Part shown: in pieces, positions 1 through 8,031 of the stretch
Layout: each line of letters begins with the position of its first letter
Numbering within the stretch: the first letter of the stretch is position 1
DNA from: an uncultured Anaeroplasma sp.
GTDB taxonomy: Bacteria > Bacillota_I > Bacilli_A > Acholeplasmatales > Anaeroplasmataceae
DNA length: 64,000 nucleotides
Reading direction: 5' to 3'
Assembly (NCBI GenBank): GCA_934216145.1
Contig: CAKQBG010000004.1
Coordinates: forward strand, 1 to 64,000
Program-made: the position numbers and the translations under genes
The notes under the pieces: generated by a model
Databases searched by the model: none
What the model saw: the letters and a program-made list of their open reading frames with translations, nothing else
Told to the model about the DNA's origin: nothing

Positions 1-3000
1 AATAAAGTATCCCGCAGCTTTAACTGACTTAGAAACCTTAATATGTAATCTAACATATATAATATATTTATTTGCATCAAATTTTAAATATCTTTTTAAT
101 TGATTGGTTAAAGTTTGAGTTTTAACATTCTTAGAATCAATTAAAATTCCTTTATTTCCATTATAAAAATCAGGTCTAGATATACCTCTATTTTCTGTAT
201 GTGCTTCAATTCCAGTGGCCGCTTTAACATATTTTTCTCCCATAACACCTTTTTGATAAGGTGTCATATGAGACATTCTAATAGCCGTAATACCTCTATA
301 AACATAACCACCAATAATACTTCCTGCGAAGCCACCAATAGTACTTCCTAATGTAAAATTTGCACCAAAAGCTTCACTAATAAAACCACCTGCAATGGAA
401 CAAATACCTTCTCCTATTAGTCCAGCTCCAATGCCTGCAAATGGAGTGAAACACAATGCTGTTCCTGCAACAATATTTAATCCAGAAACAATTATAGTTG
501 ATAATTTACTATCAACACCAAAAGCATCCAAAATATTTGCAGTTAGCGACGCCGCTCCACCTGAAATCAATCCAATTCCAAACACTTGTCCACCTGGAAC
601 AAAACATAGCGCAGTTCCTACTACTAATTCAATTCCACTTAAAAGCCATTGCCACCATGCTGGACTTTCGCCATCTGGATCAACATACATTATTGGATTA
701 TTATTACAATATGTCCATAAATTCAATCCACCTAAAGTATCAAAATCCATATATTCAATACTATCAATTGATATAAATCTATGGGTAAACGAATCATAAT
801 ATCTACTATTTAAATAATATAAATTTGTTTCATTATCATAATAATATCCTCTATATCTAATTGGGTTGATATTGGCAATATTATTTATATTAGAAATAAT
901 ATTACAATTTCCCCAAATATCATATTGATATTCTGCATAAATATTATAATTCTCATCTACTACTTTTAGTATATCACCAAACAAATTTTTAATAAAGTAA
1001 TATTTATCTCCATCTAAATTAAATCCTATTATTTTTCCATTAATATCATAATTATATTCTATAATATATTCACTAGATTCTATTTCTATATTATCTATAC
1101 TTTCTCCATCAATAATTGTAGATGCATAATTTCTTACTATCTCTTTAATTAACCTTTTTCCATCTCTAATATATTTATGAAGTTTATTAGATGTAATCTT
1201 ATATTCTCTTAACCCATTATTATCATATTTAAAGGTAATATCTCCATAATGAATTAATCTATTATTATCCCAAAATAATTCTTTATTATTATATTTAATA
1301 GGTCTTAAACAATCATCATATGTAATATATTTATTTCCATATGATACTAATCTATCACCTTCATAATTATAATTAATATAATTACCATTATTTAAATTAT
1401 CATCTAATGAATAATCATATATTCCTTCTTCAATTATATTTGAATTTGAATCATAACTATATGTAAATGTTTTATTTAACTCTTTAGAATCAACTCTAAT
1501 TATTCTATTTAATCCATCATAATGATAATTATTTTCATTATGATTAATTATTGATTTTGTAATATTTCCTACTTTATCATAATTAAATCTATTATATACT
1601 ACTTGATCATTAATTACCTGTTTATGTAATTTAATTAAATCACATGTTCTATTATTTATAGTTAAATATTCATAACTATTTTTAATTATATTAGTATTAT
1701 CTTCTTTAATTCTACCTAATGAATCATAATCTATCTTTTCTATAAAATCATTATGCTTCATTGATTCTATTTTATTTAAATCATTAAATGAATAAGAATA
1801 CGAATCATTATCAAATGATACATTAATTGTATTACCATAAATATCTGTAGATAATGTTTTATTATTTGTTTTAGCTAAAACATTATCAATATATGTATAT
1901 GTTTCAACTATATCTCCATTTGAATCTGTAATTGATATTAAATTATCATTCTCATCATAATTACATGTAATAAATCTAGTATATACATCATTATTAATTT
2001 TATTTACATATAATACCTTACCTTCTTTATCTGTCACCTTTAAATATCCTGTATTATCATTCATTACAGTTTTAAAATAAGAATAATTAATATCATCTGA
2101 ATATTCAAATTTTAAATATAATTTATCATCAATATATAATTCTTTTTCTCTATTTAATGAATCATGAATATACTTATAAATAGTATTTCCAGATATAATT
2201 TTTGATACTATTCCATTTTTAACTACTCTTGAATTAGATCCTAAATCTGAAATAATAGAATTATCATTATTTGTAATAATAAATCCATTAGGAGATGTTA
2301 CACTATTACCATCATATATATTCTTAAATCCTAAAGAATTAGTATCAGTTTTAAGCATTCCATCTTCATCATAAGTATTATCAGTTACATATCTTAAATC
2401 TTGATTAGATTCATTATAATATATTTCATTTAAAACATTACCATTATCATCATAAGTTATTTCTTTAATATATCCATTTGAATCTAATGTTTTAATAATC
2501 TGTCCACTATTATTGTAATAATATTTCATAAATTCTTCTTTAGTAATATTATTAACAATATTATTTTCTAAATCATATTCTAAATATGTAATATGATTTT
2601 TATCTTTAATTTTTAATTCATCACTATTATATTCACTTTCACTCCATACCTTTTTAATAACATATCCAGCTTCTAAACCATTTGTAATAATTGGATATTT
2701 AATATCTGATATATAGGATTTAATTACATTCTTAGCTGAATTTAATTCAGTATATATGTAATTTGAATCTAATACCATTAATCTATTTAAAGAGATTTTA
2801 CCTATATTATTTGAATAATCTAAAATAATTGTTATTAAATCAGGTCTAATCACATTACCATTATCATCCTCTTTCAATGTTATTGGAAGTGCTAAAACCT
2901 GTTCTGATTTGATTCTAGGATTAAATGACGCACCAAACTCATCTTTATCGCTACCATAAGTTAGTTTAACTCTAACTTCAGCTTTTGTAGGTAATGTATT

Positions 3001-4950
3001 AAGAATATGTGAACAATATGATGTAGTTCTAAATTCATGAATATCTGATTTTGAATCAGAAATACATAGATTTACATAAAGTGTATAATCACTTCTTATT
3101 GTTGTTGGTAAATTTAGATAATATGTTTTTGTTGAGGTTATTGTATCATTTTTAATATCTAATAAAGCTTTATCATTTTTATTAGTTTCAAATGTGAAAT
3201 TACAATGACTAGATTCATATTCATATCCTGTTATATTCTTAATAATATTTCCATTTGTTACATATTCTGTAATTAATGAATTATTTTCATCAAATAAATA
3301 ATGATTTATATTTTTTGTTTTATTAGTTACTACTTCTACTGTAGTATCTTTTCTATTTAAGGTAATTTCTTCATTAATATTTCTATTTTTATCATAAGAA
3401 GTAATACCTATAACTTCATTATTTAAATATTTAATATCATAACTTAATCCTGAATTATCAGTAATTCTAGACATTAATTTATGAGTATAATTGAAGATAA
3501 TATATGATTCATCATCATAATTTATTTTTTTAACAATTCCTAATTCATTATCAAATTTAATAAATTTACCTTCATCATTAGTAATTCTTACTAATTCATT
3601 TGATTCATTATAATCTAATGTAAATTTATTATTTTTTTCATCATTCAAAGAAATTAAATAATTTCCATCATATTCTAATGATAATTGATGTTCATATTTA
3701 TCAAATATTACTGATATTTTATTATATTTATTAAAACCATAAATAATTGTTCTATCAGAATTAATTAAATATAATACTGGAAGTTGTTTATTCATTTTAT
3801 TCAATTCATATTTTTTCATGTATAATAGCTTATCATAATATTCTAATAAGGAATTATTTCTATTAATACAAACCTTATAATATTCATCTCTTATATAATT
3901 ATATTTGTCTTCAAGTTTTTTCTTGTTTTTATTAATTTCTAATTGATTATTATAAATATTTGTATTTTTCTCATTAATTTTATTTTGAGTATCAAATGTA
4001 GCCTGTTCAATAACTTTAGTATTTGTTGAGATTTCATTATTTATTTCATCTAATATTTTAGTGAATTTTTGTTCATAATATTTTGCTAATTTATTATAAT
4101 CATTATAATTATTAAATTCTGAATTATCTCCTTCATATAATACTTTATTATTATATTCTTCCATGTTTTTTCCATCAGTATCAGAATATAAATATTTCTC
4201 TATATTATCCTTTACAATAGGTAAACTATCATTATTTATTTCAAGTCCATAGCTTTTACTAATTTTCTTATTTGTTTTTTCATAATACTTTTGTTTATTA
4301 TAATTTAAGGCATTATTATTTGCTTTAATAGTATTATTTAATTCTATTTGTAATTTACTTATATCTAAAGATAATTTTTCTACTTCCTTTTCTCTTGCTT
4401 CATATTCTTTATATTCTTCACTTAATACTTTAGAATATTCAGAATTTTGATTTTTTAAATCTAGAATTGTTGATTCAATATTTGTAACTTCTTGTTCTAA
4501 ATTTAATAAATCACTATTTTTAAATATAATTGATTCTGATTTTATAAAATCATTATAATCTCCTACAAGTGTAATTCCATTATCAGATTTATAATATGTT
4601 TTAATTTTATGTCCATTATATTCTAAACTTCCATCTGGTTTAATTTCTATTTCTTTCTTATCAACATAATTTCTTTCATTTTTTTCATTTAAATAATAAT
4701 ATAATATATCTAATTTTTCTTTAGATTTATCTGGGTATGTAATCAAATAAGTATCTTCATCTTGTTTTTCTAATTTAATATCAAGTGAATTTGTAATATA
4801 ACCTTGATTTGATATTACAAAATCAATTGGTAAACATAATTTTGATTTTTCTAAATTTAATCCATTAACATTATAATATAATGTTTTATCATTTAATCTA
4901 TAATTTAATTGGCCATTTAGATTATTAAAGTTCAATGTTTTATATTTCAT
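1..4950 (-). CDS. Rhs/YD-repeat polymorphic toxin, C-terminus cut by window edge
   Basis: The frame is open from the ATG at 4950 to base 1 (1650 codons, no stop reached); I checked it at many points along its length. The order is a 140-residue N-terminal domain, two coiled-coil stretches (about 145-230 and 290-355), and a long YD-repeat body with motifs such as YDENDNLISITDS and YYNNSGQIIKTLDSNGY. A Rhs-associated core follows (about 1364-1427: RYRGYYYDNETNLYYLNSRY, ending NPIMYVDPDG). Then come about 110 residues rich in Gly, Ala and hydrophobics, and a tail from about 1560. The tail reads GVMGEKYVK, RPDF, IDSKN; Glu1572, Asp1594, Asp1605 and Lys1607 fit a PD-(D/E)xK nuclease fold. In known Rhs proteins the YD repeats encapsulate a C-terminal toxin. 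The start overlaps the upstream holin-like gene by 11 bases, so translation is probably coupled. An immunity gene would be expected just beyond base 1. The Rhs call is firm; the nuclease call is inference. Confidence 0.9.
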   Translation of the reverse strand, partial: MKYKTLNFNNLNGQLNYRLNDKTLYYNVNGLNLEKSKLCLPIDFVISNQGYITNSLDIKLEKQDEDTYLITYPDKSKEKLDILYYYLNEKNERNYVDKKEIEIKPDGSLEYNGHKIKTYYKSDNGITLVGDYNDFIKSESIIFKNSDLLNLEQEVTNIESTILDLKNQNSEYSKVLSEEYKEYEAREKEVEKLSLDISKLQIELNNTIKANNNALNYNKQKYYEKTNKKISKSYGLEINNDSLPIVKDNIEKYLYSDTDGKNMEEYNNKVLYEGDNSEFNNYNDYNKLAKYYEQKFTKILDEINNEISTNTKVIEQATFDTQNKINEKNTNIYNNQLEINKNKKKLEDKYNYIRDEYYKVCINRNNSLLEYYDKLLYMKKYELNKMNKQLPVLYLINSDRTIIYGFNKYNKISVIFDKYEHQLSLEYDGNYLISLNDEKNNKFTLDYNESNELVRITNDEGKFIKFDNELGIVKKINYDDESYIIFNYTHKLMSRITDNSGLSYDIKYLNNEVIGITSYDKNRNINEEITLNRKDTTVEVVTNKTKNINHYLFDENNSLITEYVTNGNIIKNITGYEYESSHCNFTFETNKNDKALLDIKNDTITSTKTYYLNLPTTIRSDYTLYVNLCISDSKSDIHEFRTTSYCSHILNTLPTKAEVRVKLTYGSDKDEFGASFNPRIKSEQVLALPITLKEDDNGNVIRPDLITIILDYSNNIGKISLNRLMVLDSNYIYTELNSAKNVIKSYISDIKYPIITNGLEAGYVIKKVWSESEYNSDELKIKDKNHITYLEYDLENNIVNNITKEEFMKYYYNNSGQIIKTLDSNGYIKEITYDDNGNVLNEIYYNESNQDLRYVTDNTYDEDGMLKTDTNSLGFKNIYDGNSVTSPNGFIITNNDNSIISDLGSNSRVVKNGIVSKIISGNTIYKYIHDSLNREKELYIDDKLYLKFEYSDDINYSYFKTVMNDNTGYLKVTDKEGKVLYVNKINNDVYTRFITCNYDENDNLISITDSNGDIVETYTYIDNVLAKTNNKTLSTDIYGNTINVSFDNDSYSYSFNDLNKIESMKHNDFIEKIDYDSLGRIKEDNTNIIKNSYEYLTINNRTCDLIKLHKQVINDQVVYNRFNYDKVGNITKSIINHNENNYHYDGLNRIIRVDSKELNKTFTYSYDSNSNIIEEGIYDYSLDDNLNNGNYINYNYEGDRLVSYGNKYITYDDCLRPIKYNNKELFWDNNRLIHYGDITFKYDNNGLREYKITSNKLHKYIRDGKRLIKEIVRNYASTIIDGESIDNIEIESSEYIIEYNYDINGKIIGFNLDGDKYYFIKNLFGDILKVVDENYNIYAEYQYDIWGNCNIISNINNIANINPIRYRGYYYDNETNLYYLNSRYYDSFTHRFISIDSIEYMDFDTLGGLNLWTYCNNNPIMYVDPDGESPAWWQWLLSGIELVVGTALCFVPGGQVFGIGLISGGAASLTANILDAFGVDSKLSTIIVSGLNIVAGTALCFTPFAGIGAGLIGEGICSIAGGFISEAFGANFTLGSTIGGFAGSIIGGYVYRGITAIRMSHMTPYQKGVMGEKYVKAATGIEAHTENRGISRPDFYNGNKGILIDSKNVKTQTLTNQLKRYLKFDANKYIIYVRLHIKVSKSVKAAGYFI

Positions 4951-5260
4951 GTTTTTTCTCCTTATTCACATTATTTGTTAAATCAATTAAAATCTCTATC
5001 AATCCTTGGGCATCACTATTTGAAATAGTAATGCCTAATTCCTTTTCTAATTCATTTAATTTATCTAACACATATTTTTCTTTATCTTTTCCTGTTAAAG
5101 ATTTATATGATTCGGCTTCTTTCATTAATAATAAAAGCTCTTCTAATATTACCATTGGTAAATTATTCTTATTTTTAATTAATTTTAAAATTAAGCTAAT
5201 TATTGTGATAATAAAACTAATTGTTATACTTAATATAGTTATTATTATTTCTAAGTTCAT
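4940..5260 (-). CDS. Holin-like small membrane protein (LLH-holin type)
   Basis: This 106-residue protein has one N-terminal membrane segment (about residues 4-27) and a charged helical tail. The tail pattern EAESYKSLTGKDKEKYVLDK, then GITIS and LIEILIDLTN, resembles the phage LLH holin family, where an AAE...GTGKEKKEYVL-type stretch is followed by a short Ile-Glu-rich end. Holins let phage proteins without signal peptides leave the cell. The gene lies 2 bases after the tail-spike-like gene and overlaps the Rhs start by 11 bases, so the three are almost certainly one transcript. In prophages the gene after the holin is usually the endolysin; here it is the Rhs toxin. Family assignment is from motif memory and is moderate. 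Confidence 0.6.
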   Translation of the reverse strand: MNLEIIITILSITISFIITIISLILKLIKNKNNLPMVILEELLLLMKEAESYKSLTGKDKEKYVLDKLNELEKELGITISNSDAQGLIEILIDLTNNVNKEKKHEI

Positions 5261-5262
5261 AA

Positions 5263-6465
5263 TTACCTCACTGCATAAATTCTTCTAATATACATTGATT
5301 TAATGTATCTTCCCTCACTATCAACTCTATCAATTCTCGTATAGTCATCTTCACTATCATCATATGCTAATATTTCAACATATCGATAATAGCTTTTTGT
5401 CTCAGAATTATAGAATAAATCATAATTTTTTATATCTTTTCTTTTGAATTTTATATTTAATATTTCTGAAGTTTTTTCTTCAGAAAAATATACATAATAT
5501 GTCAAATCCTCATCATCTAAAATTAAATAGACTTTTTCTTCTGCTCCATTAAATAAAACTTTTTTATCACTAAATTTATCAAACTGCATCATTGCTAATC
5601 TTTCAATTAAATTTGTCAATGTTTCATTACCAATTAATATTGTTCCATCTGGCTTTACACTAATTAAATTATTAGTTGTATTCATATTTTTAAGCTTTAC
5701 TGTATCTTCAAATTGTAATCTGAAATTTTGATTTCCATATGAAGCTTTATGCAAGCTTGTATGACAATTTAATTTTGTATATGTTGAATCAACACCAAGC
5801 TCTGTAGTTGGTGATTTTAACATAAATCTCGAGTTATCTATATTTAATTCATTAGTACCTGATTTCAATTTGATTTTATCGTTACTATCCATTTCAATTA
5901 ATGTATTATTATTATTAATTAGCTTTATATTATTATTTTGAATCTTAAGCTTTTCACTTCCTTTAACTAAGCCTTTAATTTCATCTTCACTAAAATTTAA
6001 ATATGTAGCATTAGCTATATCATTTGTTTCTTCTAATCTTTTAGGGATTGTTCCTACCTTTGTTTCTGTTGAGAATAATTTCATTGAGGATCCTAAATTA
6101 AAATACTCCATTGGGCCTGTCATTACATATGTAATGCCCTTTTTCTTTATTACATCATTCAATGTAATTCCATTTAACTCAAATGGTTTATATCCTGAAA
6201 TTACACAATATAATTTTCCTTCTTTTGTTGCGTATAGTAATGCTTTATTTGTATCAACATCTATAGGATTTTCTACTAAACTAAATTCAAGTGTTTCATT
6301 ATCCTTAAAATTAATATTAGCTAACACACTATCTGTAATCGGTGTTCCTTCCTCTAATACATTTGTTTTTACATCTTCAATTAATACTTCCTCTTCTTTT
6401 GTTCCATCTTTATTGATAATTTTTTTCAATTTTGGATTTTTAAGTTTTTTTGTATATATTTTCAT
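5263..6465 (-). CDS. Phage tail-spike / baseplate-like protein
   Basis: A 400-residue protein without signal peptide or membrane segment. Near residue 36 it has EEGTPITDSVLANINF, a phrase typical of phage tail-fibre N-termini (EGTPINAENLN-like). Residues 160-250 form short repeated strands alternating Asn, Lys and Leu (KIQNNNIKLI, DSNDKIKLKSGTNELNI), like the beta-helical spike of gpV/VgrG-type proteins. PDGTILIGNETLTNLIERL (about 272-290) matches phrases at the ends of phage baseplate spikes. The last 100 residues are unassigned. The start has a GGAGG site 5 bases upstream. It is the first gene of the tail-holin-Rhs unit, so it may be an adaptor or delivery tip for the toxin. No other structural phage genes are visible to the right. 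Function is inferred. Confidence 0.5.
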   Translation of the reverse strand: MKIYTKKLKNPKLKKIINKDGTKEEEVLIEDVKTNVLEEGTPITDSVLANINFKDNETLEFSLVENPIDVDTNKALLYATKEGKLYCVISGYKPFELNGITLNDVIKKKGITYVMTGPMEYFNLGSSMKLFSTETKVGTIPKRLEETNDIANATYLNFSEDEIKGLVKGSEKLKIQNNNIKLINNNNTLIEMDSNDKIKLKSGTNELNIDNSRFMLKSPTTELGVDSTYTKLNCHTSLHKASYGNQNFRLQFEDTVKLKNMNTTNNLISVKPDGTILIGNETLTNLIERLAMMQFDKFSDKKVLFNGAEEKVYLILDDEDLTYYVYFSEEKTSEILNIKFKRKDIKNYDLFYNSETKSYYRYVEILAYDDSEDDYTRIDRVDSEGRYIKSMYIRRIYAVR

Positions 6466-6504
6466 ATTTTCCTCCAGTAATTTTTGTATTTTTTTATTTT
6501 CTAA

Positions 6505-6577
6505 AATACTAATTCTCTATTGATAATATGGGTTATGCCATGAAATATAGAATTAGTATTTAATTTACAACAATCAT
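6505..6577 (-). promoter_or_regulatory. Leader with 12-bp inverted repeat and mini-ORF
   Basis: Between a terminator and the spike-like gene lies a leader with a strong ribosome site (AAAGGAGGTGG) followed by a five-codon ORF, MIVVN (6577 to 6560). Its stop codon touches one arm of a perfect 12-bp inverted repeat, AATACTAATTCT at 6505-6516 and its complement at 6549-6560, with a 32-base loop. No T-run follows on the minus strand, so it is not a plain terminator. A translation-coupled leader control is possible but unproven. Confidence 0.35.
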
Positions 6578-6606
6578 ATTAACCACCTCCTTTAAAGAAA
6601 ATAAAA

Positions 6607-6661
6607 AGCCTAACAAATAAACCAATTACATTTCACTTGTAATTAGTAAATTTGTTAGGCT
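6607..6661 (-). terminator. Rho-independent terminator after the XRE operon
   Basis: A perfect 12-bp stem AGCCTAACAAAT (6607-6618) pairs with 6650-6661, with a second inner stem AATTAC/GTAATT. On the minus strand it ends in GGCTTTTTATTTTC. It should stop transcription coming from the XRE-ImmA-zinc-ribbon genes before the toxin unit. Confidence 0.75.
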
Positions 6662-6774
6662 AAACTCATTTTTTTCATAATTTACGCTCTTTCAACAAAT
6701 TATTTATCATTAAACGTACTCTCGGAGTTCTACTTGCCGCTTAAGTCTTCTTTTTAATGATATTTCTTAAATTT
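6662..6774 (-). other. Non-coding or decayed stretch with a GC-richer core
   Basis: No intact gene is seen. A GC-richer core (about 6712-6746) stands out from the AT-rich background and contains a small hairpin ACTC-TCG-GAGT. One minus-strand frame reads RTPRVRLMINNLLKERKL then stop, but its only ATG would give an 11-residue peptide. It could be a gene relic or a small structured RNA ending at the 6607-6661 terminator; neither can be shown from sequence alone. Confidence 0.25.
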
Positions 6775-6936
6775 TTATAAATTTCCTGTTTTAATTTTTC
6801 CTTTAGAATCTGTCTTAATAAAATACCATGTACTACATTTATCACACAATAATTCTACATATGACGAAATTCCTAATAATGCATTTTTAGAAATTGTATG
6901 ACAATTTGGACAAAATGGAATAATCTTTTTCTTCAC
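6775..6936 (-). CDS. 53-residue zinc-ribbon protein
   Basis: This short gene starts with GTG, preceded by AAGAAGGTGA at normal spacing, 12 bases after the metallopeptidase stop. It has two CxxC pairs, FCPNC (Cys9, Cys12) and LCDKC (Cys31, Cys34), which should bind one zinc ion in a rubredoxin-type knuckle. Small zinc ribbons of this kind are common next to phage or conjugative-element genes, where they may bind nucleic acid or proteins. It is the third gene of the XRE-ImmA/IrrE operon and ends before the 6607-6661 terminator. No specific function can be assigned. Confidence 0.65.
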   Translation of the reverse strand: MKKKIIPFCPNCHTISKNALLGISSYVELLCDKCSTWYFIKTDSKGKIKTGNL

Positions 6937-6948
6937 TGAATCACCTTC

Positions 6949-7476
6949 TTAAATTTTTTGGGCAAATGTTGCGGCATCAATTGATACTCCATATTTACTT
7001 GCTATTTCTTCAACATCATAATCAGAAATATAATCATGAGGTATCATTATTTCTCCGGATAATGATTTTGCTTGCCATTCTGCACTTTCATATGGCTTTA
7101 ATTCTCTATTTGAATATGTCCTTTCGAATAGAGGTGTAAATCCCAATTGAAAGAATATAACATGACTCATTTCATGCATTATATGCATTCTATATCCACC
7201 TATTTTCTCTTTTCTCGCACCATCATATACACTTTCTTTAATTTCAATTGTATATGTGAAATCATCATTTTGATAACATCGTGCAGGTATTTTAGGAGGC
7301 ATTTCCTCATCAGGTAGAATATTAATTATTGTTCCTTTAAATATATCACTAAATATTTCTAACATATATACAGGATCAACCTCTTCATATTCATTATATC
7401 CAAATAAAGTTCTAATAACTTTAGATAGAGTTCTTATTTCTTCTCTTTTTATTATTTTAGAGACTTTATAATCCAT
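6949..7476 (-). CDS. ImmA/IrrE-family metallopeptidase
   Basis: The 175-residue protein carries a zinc-protease motif HEMSH (His101-His105) in the phrase MHIMHEMSHVIFF. A downstream Glu-rich segment (YESAEWQAKSLSGEIMIP) supplies the third ligand, as in the ImmA/IrrE (COG2856) family. Family members such as ImmA of ICEBs1 cleave a partner XRE repressor and so induce a mobile element. The gene sits 11 bases after an XRE regulator, the classic repressor/anti-repressor pair. The start has an AGGGAGGT site. It likely controls an integrated element to which the neighbouring toxin genes may belong. Confidence 0.85.
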   Translation of the reverse strand: MDYKVSKIIKREEIRTLSKVIRTLFGYNEYEEVDPVYMLEIFSDIFKGTIINILPDEEMPPKIPARCYQNDDFTYTIEIKESVYDGARKEKIGGYRMHIMHEMSHVIFFQLGFTPLFERTYSNRELKPYESAEWQAKSLSGEIMIPHDYISDYDVEEIASKYGVSIDAATFAQKI

Positions 7477-7487
7477 TAAATACCTCC

Positions 7488-7841
7488 CTATTTTCCTAAA
7501 ATTTTTAAGAGTTCCTCTATTTTCTCATCATCAATACTATCAAATGATCTTTGAAACTCTATTGCTAGATGTCTTTTTGTACTTGTTAAACCTACTAAAT
7601 TAATTTTTACTTGAATTTTTGATTCATTTATTGCTTCTTCAAATTCTTCGACTTCATATTCATTTAGATCATATTTTTTTATGATTTTTTCTTTCCAATC
7701 TTCAGGCATATTCCTTTTTCCTGTTTCAACTGCAGATACAAACGCTGTTGATACACCTAAATAATCAGCAAGATCTCCCATTACTTCATGATTCTTTATT
7801 CTTTTAAGTCTTAAAAATTCTCCTAATTTTGTATAACCCAT
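7488..7841 (-). CDS. XRE-family (Cro/C1-type) transcriptional regulator
   Basis: 117 residues. The N-terminal helix-turn-helix spans about residues 5-60: FLRLKRIKNHEVMGDLADYL then GVSTAFVSAVETGKRNMPED. The acidic C-terminal half is probably for dimerisation or as the ImmA cleavage target. It has its own near-consensus promoter upstream, a GAGGA site before ATG, and is followed by the ImmA/IrrE peptidase. By analogy with ICEBs1 ImmR and phage repressors it should autoregulate this promoter and repress element genes. Direct targets are not visible. Confidence 0.85.
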   Translation of the reverse strand: MGYTKLGEFLRLKRIKNHEVMGDLADYLGVSTAFVSAVETGKRNMPEDWKEKIIKKYDLNEYEVEEFEEAINESKIQVKINLVGLTSTKRHLAIEFQRSFDSIDDEKIEELLKILGK

Positions 7842-7895
7842 TTTTTATTCCTCGTTTCCTTTTTGAAGTAATATTTGTTTAATTTGTACAATCTT

Positions 7896-7923
7896 ATTAT
7901 ATCAATGTTATTTATTTTGTCAA
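7896..7923 (-). promoter_or_regulatory. Promoter of the XRE-ImmA operon
   Basis: TTGACA (7918-7923) and TATAAT (7896-7901) on the minus strand are separated by 16 bases: a perfect sigma-A-type match, placing the RNA start about 48 bases before the XRE start codon. Confidence 0.8.
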
Positions 7924-7966
7924 CTAGATTTTGGTTAAATTATATAACTTATTTTTTATTCAAATA

Positions 7967-8012
7967 AAAAAGCCAATTAAAATTATCTTTTTAAAATTCT
8001 AATTGGCTTTTT
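7967..8012. terminator. Bidirectional terminator
   Basis: A 13-bp perfect stem, AAAAAGCCAATTA (7967-7979) against 8000-8012, has T-runs on both sides. It ends the ppdK transcript on minus and marks the boundary between the accessory island and the core genome. Confidence 0.8.
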
Positions 8013-8031
8013 ATTTAATTTTTAAAAGTAA

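Noticed and set aside
395..799. Plus-strand open frames inside the Rhs region (395-799, 498-776)
   Set aside because: They lie opposite the Rhs core and Gly-rich region, have no ribosome sites and encode no recognisable protein; the minus-strand Rhs frame explains the sequence.
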